64,000 bases of DNA from positions 4,752,501 through 4,816,500 of the forward strand of contig NZ_AP028672.1 of assembly GCF_041154505.1 (NCBI RefSeq). Direction: 5' to 3'. Positions 54,949 through 63,546 of this stretch are shown here, one piece after another. A program made the position numbers and the translations under genes. Origin of the DNA: Acidovorax sp. A79 (GTDB taxonomy: Bacteria; Pseudomonadota; Gammaproteobacteria; Burkholderiales; Burkholderiaceae_C). The notes beneath the pieces were generated by a model that had not been told where the DNA came from, made no database searches, and saw only the letters and a program-made list of their open reading frames with translations. Every line of letters begins with the position of its first letter. Position 1 is the first letter of the stretch.

Positions 54949-56424
54949 CTACGTGGCTTGCCGCGCCGGGCCCGCGCTGGCGGCCTTCGCCTTCCCGGCC
55001 AGGCCCAGGCTCCAGCTGCCATGGGTGGTCAGCCGGTCCTCGATGCGGTTGAGCCAGCGGGGGGCGTGGGGGTCATCGCTCCAGCTGTGCATCACTTCGT
55101 CCACCTGGTTGAGCAGCTCGGTGGGCAGCTGGAGGGGGCGGGTCTGGCTCATGAGCACCTTGCTCATGAAGTGGTAGCCCAGGATGCGGGTGAGGGCCCG
55201 CACGATGGAGAAGCGGGGGAGCACCATCCGCGCGGCCACGTCGACGGCCCGCGCCAGCAGCAGCACTCCCCAGAACAGCAGCGCCGACGGCCAGGGCACG
55301 GGCTGCGTCAGGCCCAGGTCGCTCGCCGTGTCACGCCCGCACAGGTAGCGGGTCATGAGCCGGGGAAAGGGCTTCACGATGGGCCAGGGCAGGGCGTTCT
55401 CCATGGTCTGCATCAGGGCCTGGCCCAGGGCGGGACGGGGGTCTGGCGTGACGGGTTCGGCGCGGCCGCGGGCCTGCATCCGCGCCATCAGGGCCTTGCC
55501 CTGGTCCATGGTGTCCACCATCAGGGCGCGGTCGATGCCCAGGATGTGGCCCACCACGTTCCAGGCATGCAGATAGGCTTCCTCGTCGGCCGCCCGCAAA
55601 CCGATGCCCAGGCGGCGCAGGCTGCGCAGGAACACATAGCCAAACGTGAGCAGGGTGTAGGCCAGTTCTTCCTGGTTGCAGGGCAGGCCGTCACCTTGGA
55701 GGTTCCAGCCACGGGCATACAGCGTCTGGAACATGGCCTGGCGTCCGCCCTGGGTCTGCAGGGCCTGCGGCGCAATACGCCCGGCGCCGCCCGCCAGCAG
55801 GTCCCTGACGGCATTCTGGGGGCTGCCATGCAGGATCAGGTTGCGGATGGTGGCGTGGATCAGGCGTACCTTGAGCACCTGCGCCACGCCGGCGCCGCGC
55901 TGGCTGAGGCCACCATGCATCATCACCGGAAAGATCATCGCGGCGGTGGAGCGGATGCGGTACTCCGCGTTCTGCTCCAGCTGGCCGGAGGTGTGCAGCA
56001 CGCTCGACAGGTCGGGAATCACGTAGCACTCGGGCAGGCTGGCGCAGAACAGCAGGATGCATGACAGCGCCCCGTGTTCCATGAACAGCTTCTCGGCGCG
56101 CTCGATCTTGCGGGCATCGGCCCAGGGCGGCAGCACCTGGGCGGTCTGCACGTAGTGGTCCAGTGCCTTGGACATGGCCGCATCCACCCCCTCGCCCTGG
56201 GCGGTCCAGCCCACCAGGCTTGCGTTGTCCGCCCACTGGCCGAACAGGCGGTTCACGGTGTCGATGCGCGACCATTGCGGTGCGTCCATCGCCACGTCCC
56301 CTTCGGGCCAGTCGCCCAGGATGTCGGCGATGGTCTGGTCGGCCAGCGGGTCGGCGTGGCGCTGCATGCCTGCAAGCTCCGAATCGGACAGCGGGGATGG
56401 TGAGAGGGTCTTGCCGTGGTTCAT
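54949..56424 (-). CDS. MpaB/Lcp-like haem oxygenase (DUF2236)
   Basis: A 491-residue protein resembling the MpaB/rubber oxygenase (latex-clearing protein) catalytic family, b-type haem enzymes that cleave carbon-carbon double bonds of isoprenoids. The family motif around the presumed haem histidine is VRLIHATIRNLIL (R-x-x-H-x-x-x-R). EELAYTLLTFGYVFLRSLRRLG and HAWNVVGHILG are further conserved blocks. No signal peptide; there is a hydrophobic stretch near residue 385. Its ATG overlaps the stop of the CruF-like gene (ATGA), so the two products are made together. Substrate unknown. Confidence 0.75.
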   Translation of the reverse strand: MNHGKTLSPSPLSDSELAGMQRHADPLADQTIADILGDWPEGDVAMDAPQWSRIDTVNRLFGQWADNASLVGWTAQGEGVDAAMSKALDHYVQTAQVLPPWADARKIERAEKLFMEHGALSCILLFCASLPECYVIPDLSSVLHTSGQLEQNAEYRIRSTAAMIFPVMMHGGLSQRGAGVAQVLKVRLIHATIRNLILHGSPQNAVRDLLAGGAGRIAPQALQTQGGRQAMFQTLYARGWNLQGDGLPCNQEELAYTLLTFGYVFLRSLRRLGIGLRAADEEAYLHAWNVVGHILGIDRALMVDTMDQGKALMARMQARGRAEPVTPDPRPALGQALMQTMENALPWPIVKPFPRLMTRYLCGRDTASDLGLTQPVPWPSALLFWGVLLLARAVDVAARMVLPRFSIVRALTRILGYHFMSKVLMSQTRPLQLPTELLNQVDEVMHSWSDDPHAPRWLNRIEDRLTTHGSWSLGLAGKAKAASAGPARQAT

Positions 56425-57242
56425 GCTGCGGTCTCCGTGGTTGCGCGCCAGCGCTGAAAGCCCGCCAGGGCGCACAGCAACGGGATGCCCATGGCGAACG
56501 GCGCGATCGAGCGGATCTCCACCGGATTGCCCAGGATCATCTGGAACACCATGCCCGATGCGTAGATGGCCAGTGGCACCAGCGCATGGCGGCGCAGGAA
56601 GGGGCTGGTCGGGCGAAGCGCGAGTTTGCGCACCGACATGCGAAAGCCAAAGATGATCACGAAGGCCACGAACACCCAGCCAAAGAAGCCCTGCACCGTC
56701 TCGCCAAACCAGGCGCCGTCGGTCTTGGCCATGATCCAGGCTTTCAGGGTGTAGACCAGGTAGGGGTCGGCGCCCAGGTCGAACGCGGTGACGATCATCG
56801 CCGCCAGGAACGACAGCATCGCGGCGTGGCCCAGCCCCGGCGCGCCGTCCACCGGCGACTGCCAGACGATGAGGTTGCTGATCACGTAGCCCGCATACGT
56901 CAGCGCGAACCACATCATGGGAATGACGATGGGAACATCCACAAACCGCGCGCCCAGCACCTCGGTGTAGGTGTAGTGCCCGAAGAACCAGCCATGCGTG
57001 GTACCCATCTGCTCGGCGAACCAGCCCAAGCCCAGGGCGATCAGCACGAACTGCAGCGCGGGCCGGGCGCCCAGCAGGTGTGTGGCGCTGGCCCAGCAGC
57101 ACGCGAACATGAGCACCGAGGCCGTGACGATGGCGATGGTGGTGTCGTTGTGGGTGCGCACCGCCGTGGCCACCAGGAAGGCGGCCAGCAGGGCAAAGCT
57201 CAGCGCCGGCAGGCGCGCGGCCAGTGGGGTCCGTGCAGGCAT
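56421..57242 (-). CDS. Carotenoid-biosynthesis-type membrane protein (CruF-like)
   Basis: A 273-residue membrane protein with seven to eight helices, resembling the CruF/DUF422 family (carotenoid 1',2'-hydratases and relatives). The segments EQMGTTHGWFFGHYTYTEVLG and MVTAFDLGADPYLV are similar to the conserved acidic and histidine blocks (E, H and D in helices). ATG 57242 was chosen; GGAGG at 57265-57269 is better placed for an upstream TTG at 57263 but too close to it. The stop overlaps the MpaB-like gene start. No phytoene synthase or desaturase is nearby, so the substrate may not be a carotenoid. Confidence 0.72.
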   Translation of the reverse strand: MPARTPLAARLPALSFALLAAFLVATAVRTHNDTTIAIVTASVLMFACCWASATHLLGARPALQFVLIALGLGWFAEQMGTTHGWFFGHYTYTEVLGARFVDVPIVIPMMWFALTYAGYVISNLIVWQSPVDGAPGLGHAAMLSFLAAMIVTAFDLGADPYLVYTLKAWIMAKTDGAWFGETVQGFFGWVFVAFVIIFGFRMSVRKLALRPTSPFLRRHALVPLAIYASGMVFQMILGNPVEIRSIAPFAMGIPLLCALAGFQRWRATTETAA

Positions 57243-57371
57243 GTGTGTATCACGCTGTAACAAACCTCCAGTGTAGAGGATGGAGCCAAAAATGGCGCGG
57301 CCTGTGTGTCCTGCGCATCAGCGCGCTTTTTCGGCGCTTTTGGCGGTTGTTCCGGTGCTATGCCGCTGGGC

Positions 57372-58184
57372 TCAGGGGTTCAGCGACGCCAGGTTGAGCA
57401 GGGAGGCCTCCATGGCGGCGGCCGTGGCCAGCGGCTGCTCCATGGGGAAAAGGTGGCTGCCGTCGAGCATCATCGTGCGGCCCTGGGTGATGCGCAGCGT
57501 CATGGCCATGCCCACCTGCTTCATTTCGTCCGAGTCCCGCCCGCCGATGAAGGCGGCCGGGCATTGCAGCGGATGGGTGCCGAGCAGCCGGCCCAGGTTG
57601 TGCGGCAGCGTGTTGTAGATGGCGGTTTCCACCGCACGGTCGAATCCGAGCACGCGCTTGCCATCGTGGTCCTGCAGTCCGTGGCTGATGTAGTCCTGCA
57701 ACACGTCCGGATGCCACTGTACAAAGGCCTTCTTCTTGCGGAAGTGTTCCAGCGCCTCGTCATTGCTGGCCCAGCTGAAGCGCCGCTGCCGGCTGATCTT
57801 GCCGGGCGAGATGGAGCCCACCACCTGCGTGCGCTTGGCCACGCCGACCGCGTTGGCCTTCCAGCCGCCCAGCAGGGGCGAGTCGATCAGCAGCACGCCG
57901 CGCACGAGCTCGGGGTGGCGGGCCGCTGCCATCACGCTCAGGAAACCGCCGAGCGAATGCCCTGCCAGAAACACTGGCGCACCCAGGCGCTGGACCTGCG
58001 CCGTGGCGAAGTCGGCGAGCTGCTGCACCAGGTGCGGCCAGTTGTTGGTGACGGGGTACCTGGGGTCGTGCCCATACCGATCCACCGCGCTCACTTCGAA
58101 CCCGCGGGCCCGCAGGTGCTTGAAAAGGACGCGGTAGGTGCTCGCTGGGAAGCTGTTGGCGTGCGAAAAGACGATGGGAAGCAT
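57372..58184 (-). CDS. Alpha/beta hydrolase
   Basis: A 270-residue cytosolic alpha/beta hydrolase. VFSHANSFPASTY contains the oxyanion region, GHSLGG the nucleophile elbow, and GSHLFPME the catalytic His. The acidic residue is probably in GGRDSDEM. It lies 47 bases after the Anbu-type gene on the same strand and may be co-transcribed. Substrate unknown; sequence resembles esterase/lipase-type hydrolases of proteobacteria. Confidence 0.8.
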   Translation of the reverse strand: MLPIVFSHANSFPASTYRVLFKHLRARGFEVSAVDRYGHDPRYPVTNNWPHLVQQLADFATAQVQRLGAPVFLAGHSLGGFLSVMAAARHPELVRGVLLIDSPLLGGWKANAVGVAKRTQVVGSISPGKISRQRRFSWASNDEALEHFRKKKAFVQWHPDVLQDYISHGLQDHDGKRVLGFDRAVETAIYNTLPHNLGRLLGTHPLQCPAAFIGGRDSDEMKQVGMAMTLRITQGRTMMLDGSHLFPMEQPLATAAAMEASLLNLASLNP

Positions 58185-58231
58185 GGGGTACCCGGCAGGA
58201 GGGGAGGTCGGGCGCTGCGGCCCCGCGGCCG

Positions 58232-59059
58232 TCAGATCAGCTTGTCCAGATGGTTGGTGATCTTCTTGAGCGGCTTGCTGCGCGCCGGGTTCACCATGAT
58301 GGGCACGGTGGTCACGCCGCCGCCCCAGGCGGGGTCTTCGATGCTGTCGAACACCTGACGCAGCTTCTGGCCCCAGCTGTCGTGCAGCATGCGGAAGTAG
58401 GGATTGTTCTCGTCGATGCACACCACTTTCTCGGTCGAGAAACGGTCCACCTCATAGACGACGAGGTCCAGCGGCAGGCCCACCGAGAGGTTGGACTTGA
58501 GCGTGCTGTCCATGGAGACCAGCGCGCACTTGGCGGCTTCGTCCAGCGGTGTTTCGGGTGTCAGCACGCGGTCGAGCACGGGCTTGCCGTACTTGGATTC
58601 GCCGACCTGGAAGTACGGCGTCTCGGACGTCGCCTCGATGAAGTTGCCGGCCGAATACACCTGGAACAGGCGCATGCCCTCGCCCTTGATCTGGCCGCCG
58701 AACACCATGGACACATTGAAGTCCACGCCCGAGCGCTTGAGCGCCGCGCCGTCGCGCTCGTGCACGTGGCGCACGGCGGCGCCCAGCACGCGGGCCGCGT
58801 CGAACATGCTCTTGGCGTTCCAGATGGAGATCGTCTCGCCCGAGTCACCGTCCTTGAGCTGCTCGGTCTGCAGGATCTCGCGCACCGACTGCGAAATGGA
58901 CAGGTTGCCCGCCGACAACAGCACCATGAAGCGGTCGCCCGCCTTCTCATACACCATCATCTTGCGGAAAGAGCTGATCTGGTCCAGGCCGGCGTTGGTG
59001 CGCGAATCGGACAGGAAAACCAGCCCGGCGTTGAGTTTGATGGCGACGCAATACGTCAT
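58232..59059 (-). CDS. Anbu-type proteasome beta-subunit homologue
   Basis: A 275-residue protein of the Anbu (ancestral beta-subunit) type, related to HslV and the 20S proteasome. The N-terminus MTYCVAIKLNAGLVFLSDSRTNAG gives Thr2 as the potential nucleophile after Met removal, with Asp and Lys-like residues in the first strand. VLLSAGNLSISQSVREIL is the second family block. Anbu forms helical or ring assemblies whose protease activity is uncertain. The usual partners (transglutaminase-like, alpha-E and ATP-grasp genes) are not adjacent. The gene precedes the alpha/beta hydrolase. Confidence 0.82.
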   Translation of the reverse strand: MTYCVAIKLNAGLVFLSDSRTNAGLDQISSFRKMMVYEKAGDRFMVLLSAGNLSISQSVREILQTEQLKDGDSGETISIWNAKSMFDAARVLGAAVRHVHERDGAALKRSGVDFNVSMVFGGQIKGEGMRLFQVYSAGNFIEATSETPYFQVGESKYGKPVLDRVLTPETPLDEAAKCALVSMDSTLKSNLSVGLPLDLVVYEVDRFSTEKVVCIDENNPYFRMLHDSWGQKLRQVFDSIEDPAWGGGVTTVPIMVNPARSKPLKKITNHLDKLI

Positions 59060-59378
59060 GGAAAAAGTGGGGTCGTTGGAAGAGAGGAACCCGCGAGTTT
59101 AGTCTGGCGTGGGAAGGCCCCCTCGGGAGGTGGTGCCGGACGGCTCTCCTGTGCTCCGTGGCGGGTATGCGAAATTGATAGCAATGGAGGATGGATGGAC
59201 AAGCGCTGCAGGCTATTTTTATTAAAAATCGGCTTGCTTCAACCCCCCGCCGCCAACCCGTGGCCACAGCAGTTGGCAAGGCAAGGTCCGCCGCGGGGGC
59301 AAAGGGCTATTCCTCCCAGGCCAGGCAGCATGCGCCCGCCGCTCCTATCATCCGCCGCTTCACCTGAAGGGCCCTGCC
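59060..59378. other. 319-base divergent intergenic region
   Basis: It lies between the Anbu-type gene (minus) and the lipase-like gene (plus). No gene is supported. It contains the palindromic repeat copy G (59171-59229). GAAGG at 59366-59370 serves the lipase-like gene. Confidence 0.6.
59171..59229. repeat. Dispersed palindromic repeat, copy G (degenerate)
   Basis: AAGCGCTGCAGGCTATT (59201-59217) matches 14 of 17 bases of the family right arm and is followed by an A/T tail. The left arm (AATTGATAGC, 59173-59182) is decayed. Confidence 0.6.
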
Positions 59379-60590
59379 GTGTTGAAGAATCCACTGATCC
59401 TGTCTGGAACCCGCCGCGCCTGCGCGCTGGCCCTGGTTGCATTGCTGGCGGCCTGCGGCGGGGGCGGCACGGAAGAACCTGGCGATGGTGGCAATCCGCC
59501 AGCGCCACCGCCCGCCCCGGTGCGCTCCGGCCAGCTTGAATCCGCCGCCGCGCTGGGCACCGTGCCGACCGCCGACATCGCCGCGGCCCTGGCCGCCAAG
59601 GAGTCGCTGGCCCAGGACGTGGTGCCGCGCTACAGCGTCGCCTCCTACCGGCTCGAATACCTCACCACCGATGCCGACGGCAAGGAGGTTCGCGCCTCCG
59701 GCCTGGTCAGCGTGCCGCAAAAGCCCGCCGGTGCCAAAAGCCCGGTGCTCAGCTACCAGCACGGCACCATCTTCCGCGATGCCGAGGCGCCCAGCAACAA
59801 CGCGGTGGCGTCGGAGGTGTCGGTGGTGCTCGCATCGCTGGGTTACATCGTGCTGGCGCCCGACTACGTGGGTTTTGGCGCCTCCAAGGGCACGCCCCAC
59901 CCCTACCTGCTGGCGGCGCCCTCGGCGGCCGCCACGGCGGATTTTCTGACGGCCGCCCGCACCTGGCGCGGCCAGGCCAACGTGGCGGACAACGGCCAGC
60001 TCTTTCTGACCGGCTACTCCGAAGGCGGCTACGTCACCATGGCCACGCACCGCGCGCTGCAGGCAGGCGGATCGCCGCACCTGCAGCAGCTGCGCATGGT
60101 GGTGCCGGGCGCGGGGCCCTACAACGTGCAGACCACCATGGATGGCCTGGTGGAGCTGGTGCGGCAAGAACAGCCGGTGATCGGCGCACTCATCAACCCG
60201 GGCTTCCTGCGCTACCTGAGCGGCAGCGTGCAGCGCGAGGTGCGCCGCCTGCTGCTGCGTGCGCTCATCCCGGGCGATGCCGACGTGGCCTATGACACGC
60301 GCTTCATCGACCACTTCCTGGCCGACGATGTGCAGGCCCTGGCCAGCGCCAGCAACGTCTACGACTGGAAACCCAACGTGCCCGTGCGCCTGTACCACGG
60401 CCGCGACGACCGCACGGTGCCCTACGCCAGCTCGGTCAGCACCGTGCGCGCCATGCAGAATCGCGGCGCGGGCGACCTGGCCGGCCTGACCGAGTGCCGC
60501 GCACGACCGGTGGCCGGGCATCTGCAGTGTGTGCCGCCGTTCATCACCTTCATGCTCGGGCAGCTGGCACCAGTGGCGCAGGATCTTTGA
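59379..60590 (+). CDS. Secreted lipase/alpha-beta hydrolase lipoprotein
   Basis: A 403-residue exported hydrolase. A lipoprotein signal ends in LLAAC (Cys26), followed by a Gly/Pro-rich linker. The hydrolase core has YQHGTIFRD, APDYVGFGASKG and the nucleophile elbow GYSEGG, typical of secretory lipases and alpha/beta hydrolases that act on triglycerides or polyester. DRTVPY and GHLQC supply Asp and His candidates. The GTG at 59379 is set by GAAGG 8 bases upstream. It is convergent with mutS. Confidence 0.82.
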   Translation: MLKNPLILSGTRRACALALVALLAACGGGGTEEPGDGGNPPAPPPAPVRSGQLESAAALGTVPTADIAAALAAKESLAQDVVPRYSVASYRLEYLTTDADGKEVRASGLVSVPQKPAGAKSPVLSYQHGTIFRDAEAPSNNAVASEVSVVLASLGYIVLAPDYVGFGASKGTPHPYLLAAPSAAATADFLTAARTWRGQANVADNGQLFLTGYSEGGYVTMATHRALQAGGSPHLQQLRMVVPGAGPYNVQTTMDGLVELVRQEQPVIGALINPGFLRYLSGSVQREVRRLLLRALIPGDADVAYDTRFIDHFLADDVQALASASNVYDWKPNVPVRLYHGRDDRTVPYASSVSTVRAMQNRGAGDLAGLTECRARPVAGHLQCVPPFITFMLGQLAPVAQDL

Positions 60591-60647
60591 GCCGGGGCGC
60601 CGCGGTGGCCTTCCGGGGCGCCGGGCCGGGAGCCTGGTGGCGTCGCC

Positions 60648-63266
60648 TCAGCCCGCCATCTTCTTGAGCTGGTAGAGCGCATCCAGCGCCTCGCGCGGGC
60701 TCAGCGCATCGGGATTGATGCCGGCCAGCGCGGCCTCCACCGGGCTGGCGCCCGCGCCCTCGGGCGCGGCCGGGGTGGCGAACAGGTCCACCTGCAGGTC
60801 GTTCTCGCCCGCGCGCTCCTCCAGCGCGGCCAGCGCATGGCGGGCGTGGTGCAGCACCGGCGAGGGCATGCCCGCGAGCTTGGCCACCTGGATCCCGTAG
60901 CTGCGGCTGGCCGGCCCGGGCTGGATCTCGTGCAGGAACACGATGTCCGCGCCCGACTCGGTGGCGCTCACGTGCATGTTGATCGCGTGGCGCGCCTTGG
61001 CGGGCAGCTCGGTCAGCTCGAAGTAGTGCGTGGCAAAGAGCGCGAACGCGCGGGTCTTGTCGTGCAGGTGCGTGGCGATGCCGCTGGCCAGCGCCAGGCC
61101 GTCGAAGGTGCTGGTGCCCCGGCCGATCTCGTCCATCAGCACCAGGCTGTGGGGCGTGGCCGCGTGCAGGATCTGTGCGGCCTCGGTCATCTCCAGCATG
61201 AAGGTCGACTGCGCGTTGGCCAGGTCGTCCGCCGCGCCGATGCGGGTGTGGATCGCGTCGATGGGCCCCAGCCGGCAGCTGGCGGCCGGAACGTGGCTGC
61301 CCATGCTGGCCAGCAGCACGATGAGCGCCACCTGCCGCATGTAGGTCGACTTGCCGCCCATGTTGGGGCCGGTGATGACCTGCATGCGCGTATTGGCGTT
61401 CAGCCGCGTGTGGTTGGCGATGAAGCTGCCGCTCGACGTCTCGGCCAGGCGCGCCTCGACCACGGGGTGGCGGCCCCCTTCGATCTCGATGCAGGGCTCG
61501 GGCACGAACTGCGGCGCGCACCAGTTCAGCGTGAGCGAGCGCTCGGCCAGCGTGCACAGCACGTCCAGCGTGGCCAGGGCCTGCGCCAGGCGGGTGAGCG
61601 CGGGCACGTGGGGCTGGAGCTGGTCGAGGATCTGCTCGTACAGCCACTTCTCGCGCGACAGGGCGCGCTCGTTGGCCGACAGCGCCTTGTCCTCGAAGGC
61701 CTTGAGCTCGGGCGTGATGAAGCGCTCGGCGTTCTTCAGGGTCTGGCGGCGGCGGTAGTCGTCGGGCACCCGGCCAAGGTTGCTGCTTGTCACTTCGATA
61801 TAGAAGCCGTGCACCTTGTTGAACTGCACGCGCAGGTTGGCGATGCCGGTGCGGGTTTTCTCGCGCGTTTCCAGGTCCAGCAGAAAGGCATCGCAGTTGG
61901 TCTGGATGGCGCGCAGTTCGTCGAGTTCGGTATCGAAGCCCGGGGCGATCACGCCGCCGTCGCGCACCAGCGCGGCGGGCTCCTCGGCGATGGCCGCACA
62001 CAGCAGGGCGGTGCAGCCCTCGGGCGGATGCAGGTGGCTGAAGATCTGAATCAAATAGGGCTCTGGCGCTTGTCCAGAAAGCGCTAGCAGCTCTGATTTT
62101 TGTAGCGTCTTGCAGAGCGCGACCAGCTCGCGCGGGCGCACCTGGCGCAGCGCGATGCGGGCGGTGATGCGCTCCACATCGCTCACGCCCTTGAGTTCGC
62201 CGCGCAGTGTGGACCAGGGGCCCGCACCGCCGCCTGCGCCGCCCGCACCCCGCAAGGCTGTGGTGGCCGACAGGCGCTGGCGTGCCTCGGCGCGGTCGCG
62301 GCGCGGCTCCAGCAGCCAGGTCTTGAGCAGGCGGCTGCCCATGCCGGTCATGCAGGTGTCCAGCAGCGAGAACAGCGTGGGCGCGTCGTCGCCGCGCAGG
62401 GTCTTCACGAGCTCCAGGTTGCGCCGCGTGGTGGCGGGCAGGTCGATGAGGTCGTCGCCGCGCTGCACCTGCACGCTGTGCACGTGCGTGAGCGTGCGGC
62501 CCTGGGTGTGCTCGGCATAGGCCAGCAGGCCAGCCGCGGCGGCGTGCGCCTCGCCCAGGTCCTGCGCGCCCCAGGCCTGCAGGCTGGCGGCGCCCAGGTT
62601 TTCGAGCAGCTTGCGCTCGCCCAGGGCGCTGTCGAACTGCCAGTCGGGCCGGGGGCTCATGGGGCAGTTGAAGGCGCCGCCCTGGCGCAGCGCCTGCAAC
62701 TGCTGCTCGAAGCGGTCCGTCACGCCCGCGCTGTAGATCAGCTCGCTGGGGCCCACGCGCGCGATCCACCCGCCCAGTTCGTCCTGCGCGCATTCGGCCA
62801 GGTACACGCGCCCTTGGGTCACGCTCAGCCACGCCAGGCCGCAGCGCGCGCGCGGCGCCTGGTGCACGGCCATGAGCAGCGATTCGGACTTGTCGGACAG
62901 CAGCTCCGTGTCGGTCAGCGTGCCGGGCGTGACCACCCGCACGACCTTGCGCTCCACCGGCCCCTTGGCCGCGCCCACTTCGCCCACCTGCTCGGCGATG
63001 GCCACCGACTCGCCCATCTTGATGAGGCGGGCCAGATAGTTCTCCAGCGCATGGAAGGGAACGCCCGCCATGGTCACCGGCTGGCCGCCCGACTGGCCGC
63101 GCTGCGTGAGGGTGATGTCGAGCAGGCGCGCCGCCTTTTCGGCGTCGCCATAGAACACCTCGTAGAAATCGCCCATGCGGTAGAACACAAGCGTTTCGGG
63201 ATACCCGGCCTTCAGGGCCAGGTACTGCTGCATCATGGGGGTGTGGTGTTCGAGCGTGTCGGACAT
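60648..63266 (-). CDS. mutS: DNA mismatch repair protein MutS
   Basis: An 872-residue MutS that recognises mispairs and recruits MutL. The mismatch-binding motif FYE lies in RMGDFYEVF (about residue 35). The connector, lever and clamp domains follow, then the ATPase with Walker [10 protein letters not shown] and [16 protein letters not shown]. Start ATG 63266 gives the conserved [13 protein letters not shown]-terminus. Odd feature: a palindromic repeat copy (62048-62104) lies in frame in the central lever region, encoding [12 protein letters not shown] and flanking residues. Length is near the usual 850-860, so it may be tolerated. Confidence 0.95.
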   Translation of the reverse strand: MSDTLEHHTPMMQQYLALKAGYPETLVFYRMGDFYEVFYGDAEKAARLLDITLTQRGQSGGQPVTMAGVPFHALENYLARLIKMGESVAIAEQVGEVGAAKGPVERKVVRVVTPGTLTDTELLSDKSESLLMAVHQAPRARCGLAWLSVTQGRVYLAECAQDELGGWIARVGPSELIYSAGVTDRFEQQLQALRQGGAFNCPMSPRPDWQFDSALGERKLLENLGAASLQAWGAQDLGEAHAAAAGLLAYAEHTQGRTLTHVHSVQVQRGDDLIDLPATTRRNLELVKTLRGDDAPTLFSLLDTCMTGMGSRLLKTWLLEPRRDRAEARQRLSATTALRGAGGAGGGAGPWSTLRGELKGVSDVERITARIALRQVRPRELVALCKTLQKSELLALSGQAPEPYLIQIFSHLHPPEGCTALLCAAIAEEPAALVRDGGVIAPGFDTELDELRAIQTNCDAFLLDLETREKTRTGIANLRVQFNKVHGFYIEVTSSNLGRVPDDYRRRQTLKNAERFITPELKAFEDKALSANERALSREKWLYEQILDQLQPHVPALTRLAQALATLDVLCTLAERSLTLNWCAPQFVPEPCIEIEGGRHPVVEARLAETSSGSFIANHTRLNANTRMQVITGPNMGGKSTYMRQVALIVLLASMGSHVPAASCRLGPIDAIHTRIGAADDLANAQSTFMLEMTEAAQILHAATPHSLVLMDEIGRGTSTFDGLALASGIATHLHDKTRAFALFATHYFELTELPAKARHAINMHVSATESGADIVFLHEIQPGPASRSYGIQVAKLAGMPSPVLHHARHALAALEERAGENDLQVDLFATPAAPEGAGASPVEAALAGINPDALSPREALDALYQLKKMAG
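62048..62104. repeat. Dispersed palindromic repeat, copy H (inside mutS)
   Basis: TGGCGCTT (62064-62071) and AAGCGCTA pair around GTCCAGA. The right flank AGCAGCT and A/T-rich tails on both sides match the family. It is translated in frame as part of MutS. Confidence 0.7.
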
Positions 63267-63420
63267 GCGGGGGGCCGGGAAATGAGGCGTGGACTGTAGC
63301 AGTTCGCCCGGCACGCGCCGCCGCGGGCCCCGCGCGGCGAAACCTGGCGGCGGGCCCGTGCCGGTCCCTGCGGCGTGTCCGGCGGGCCTCGGGTTTTCCC
63401 TTGGGGAAATGCCCCAGGTT

Positions 63421-63448
63421 TTGAATGAATGTTACGTTTAGACATACT
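63421..63448 (+). promoter_or_regulatory. Possible promoter of the PAS-type sensor gene
   Basis: TTGAAT (63421-63426) and CATACT (63443-63448) are separated by 16 bases, in the least GC-rich part of the 280-base divergent gap. The start codon is about 100 bases downstream. Confidence 0.3.
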
Positions 63449-63546
63449 CTTGCCTGTATGCTGGCACTTTGGCTTTTGACCGTCGGCCCCGCCCTGCGCA
63501 GGCGGGACCCATCCCAACCGCAGGCTTCAGAGGTTCCAGAGCGACC

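Noticed and set aside
57272..57345. An intrinsic terminator after the alpha/beta hydrolase gene (GCCAAAA ... TTTTTGGC).
   Set aside because: The arms are about 45 bases apart with only a short inner stem and no proper T-run, so support is too weak.
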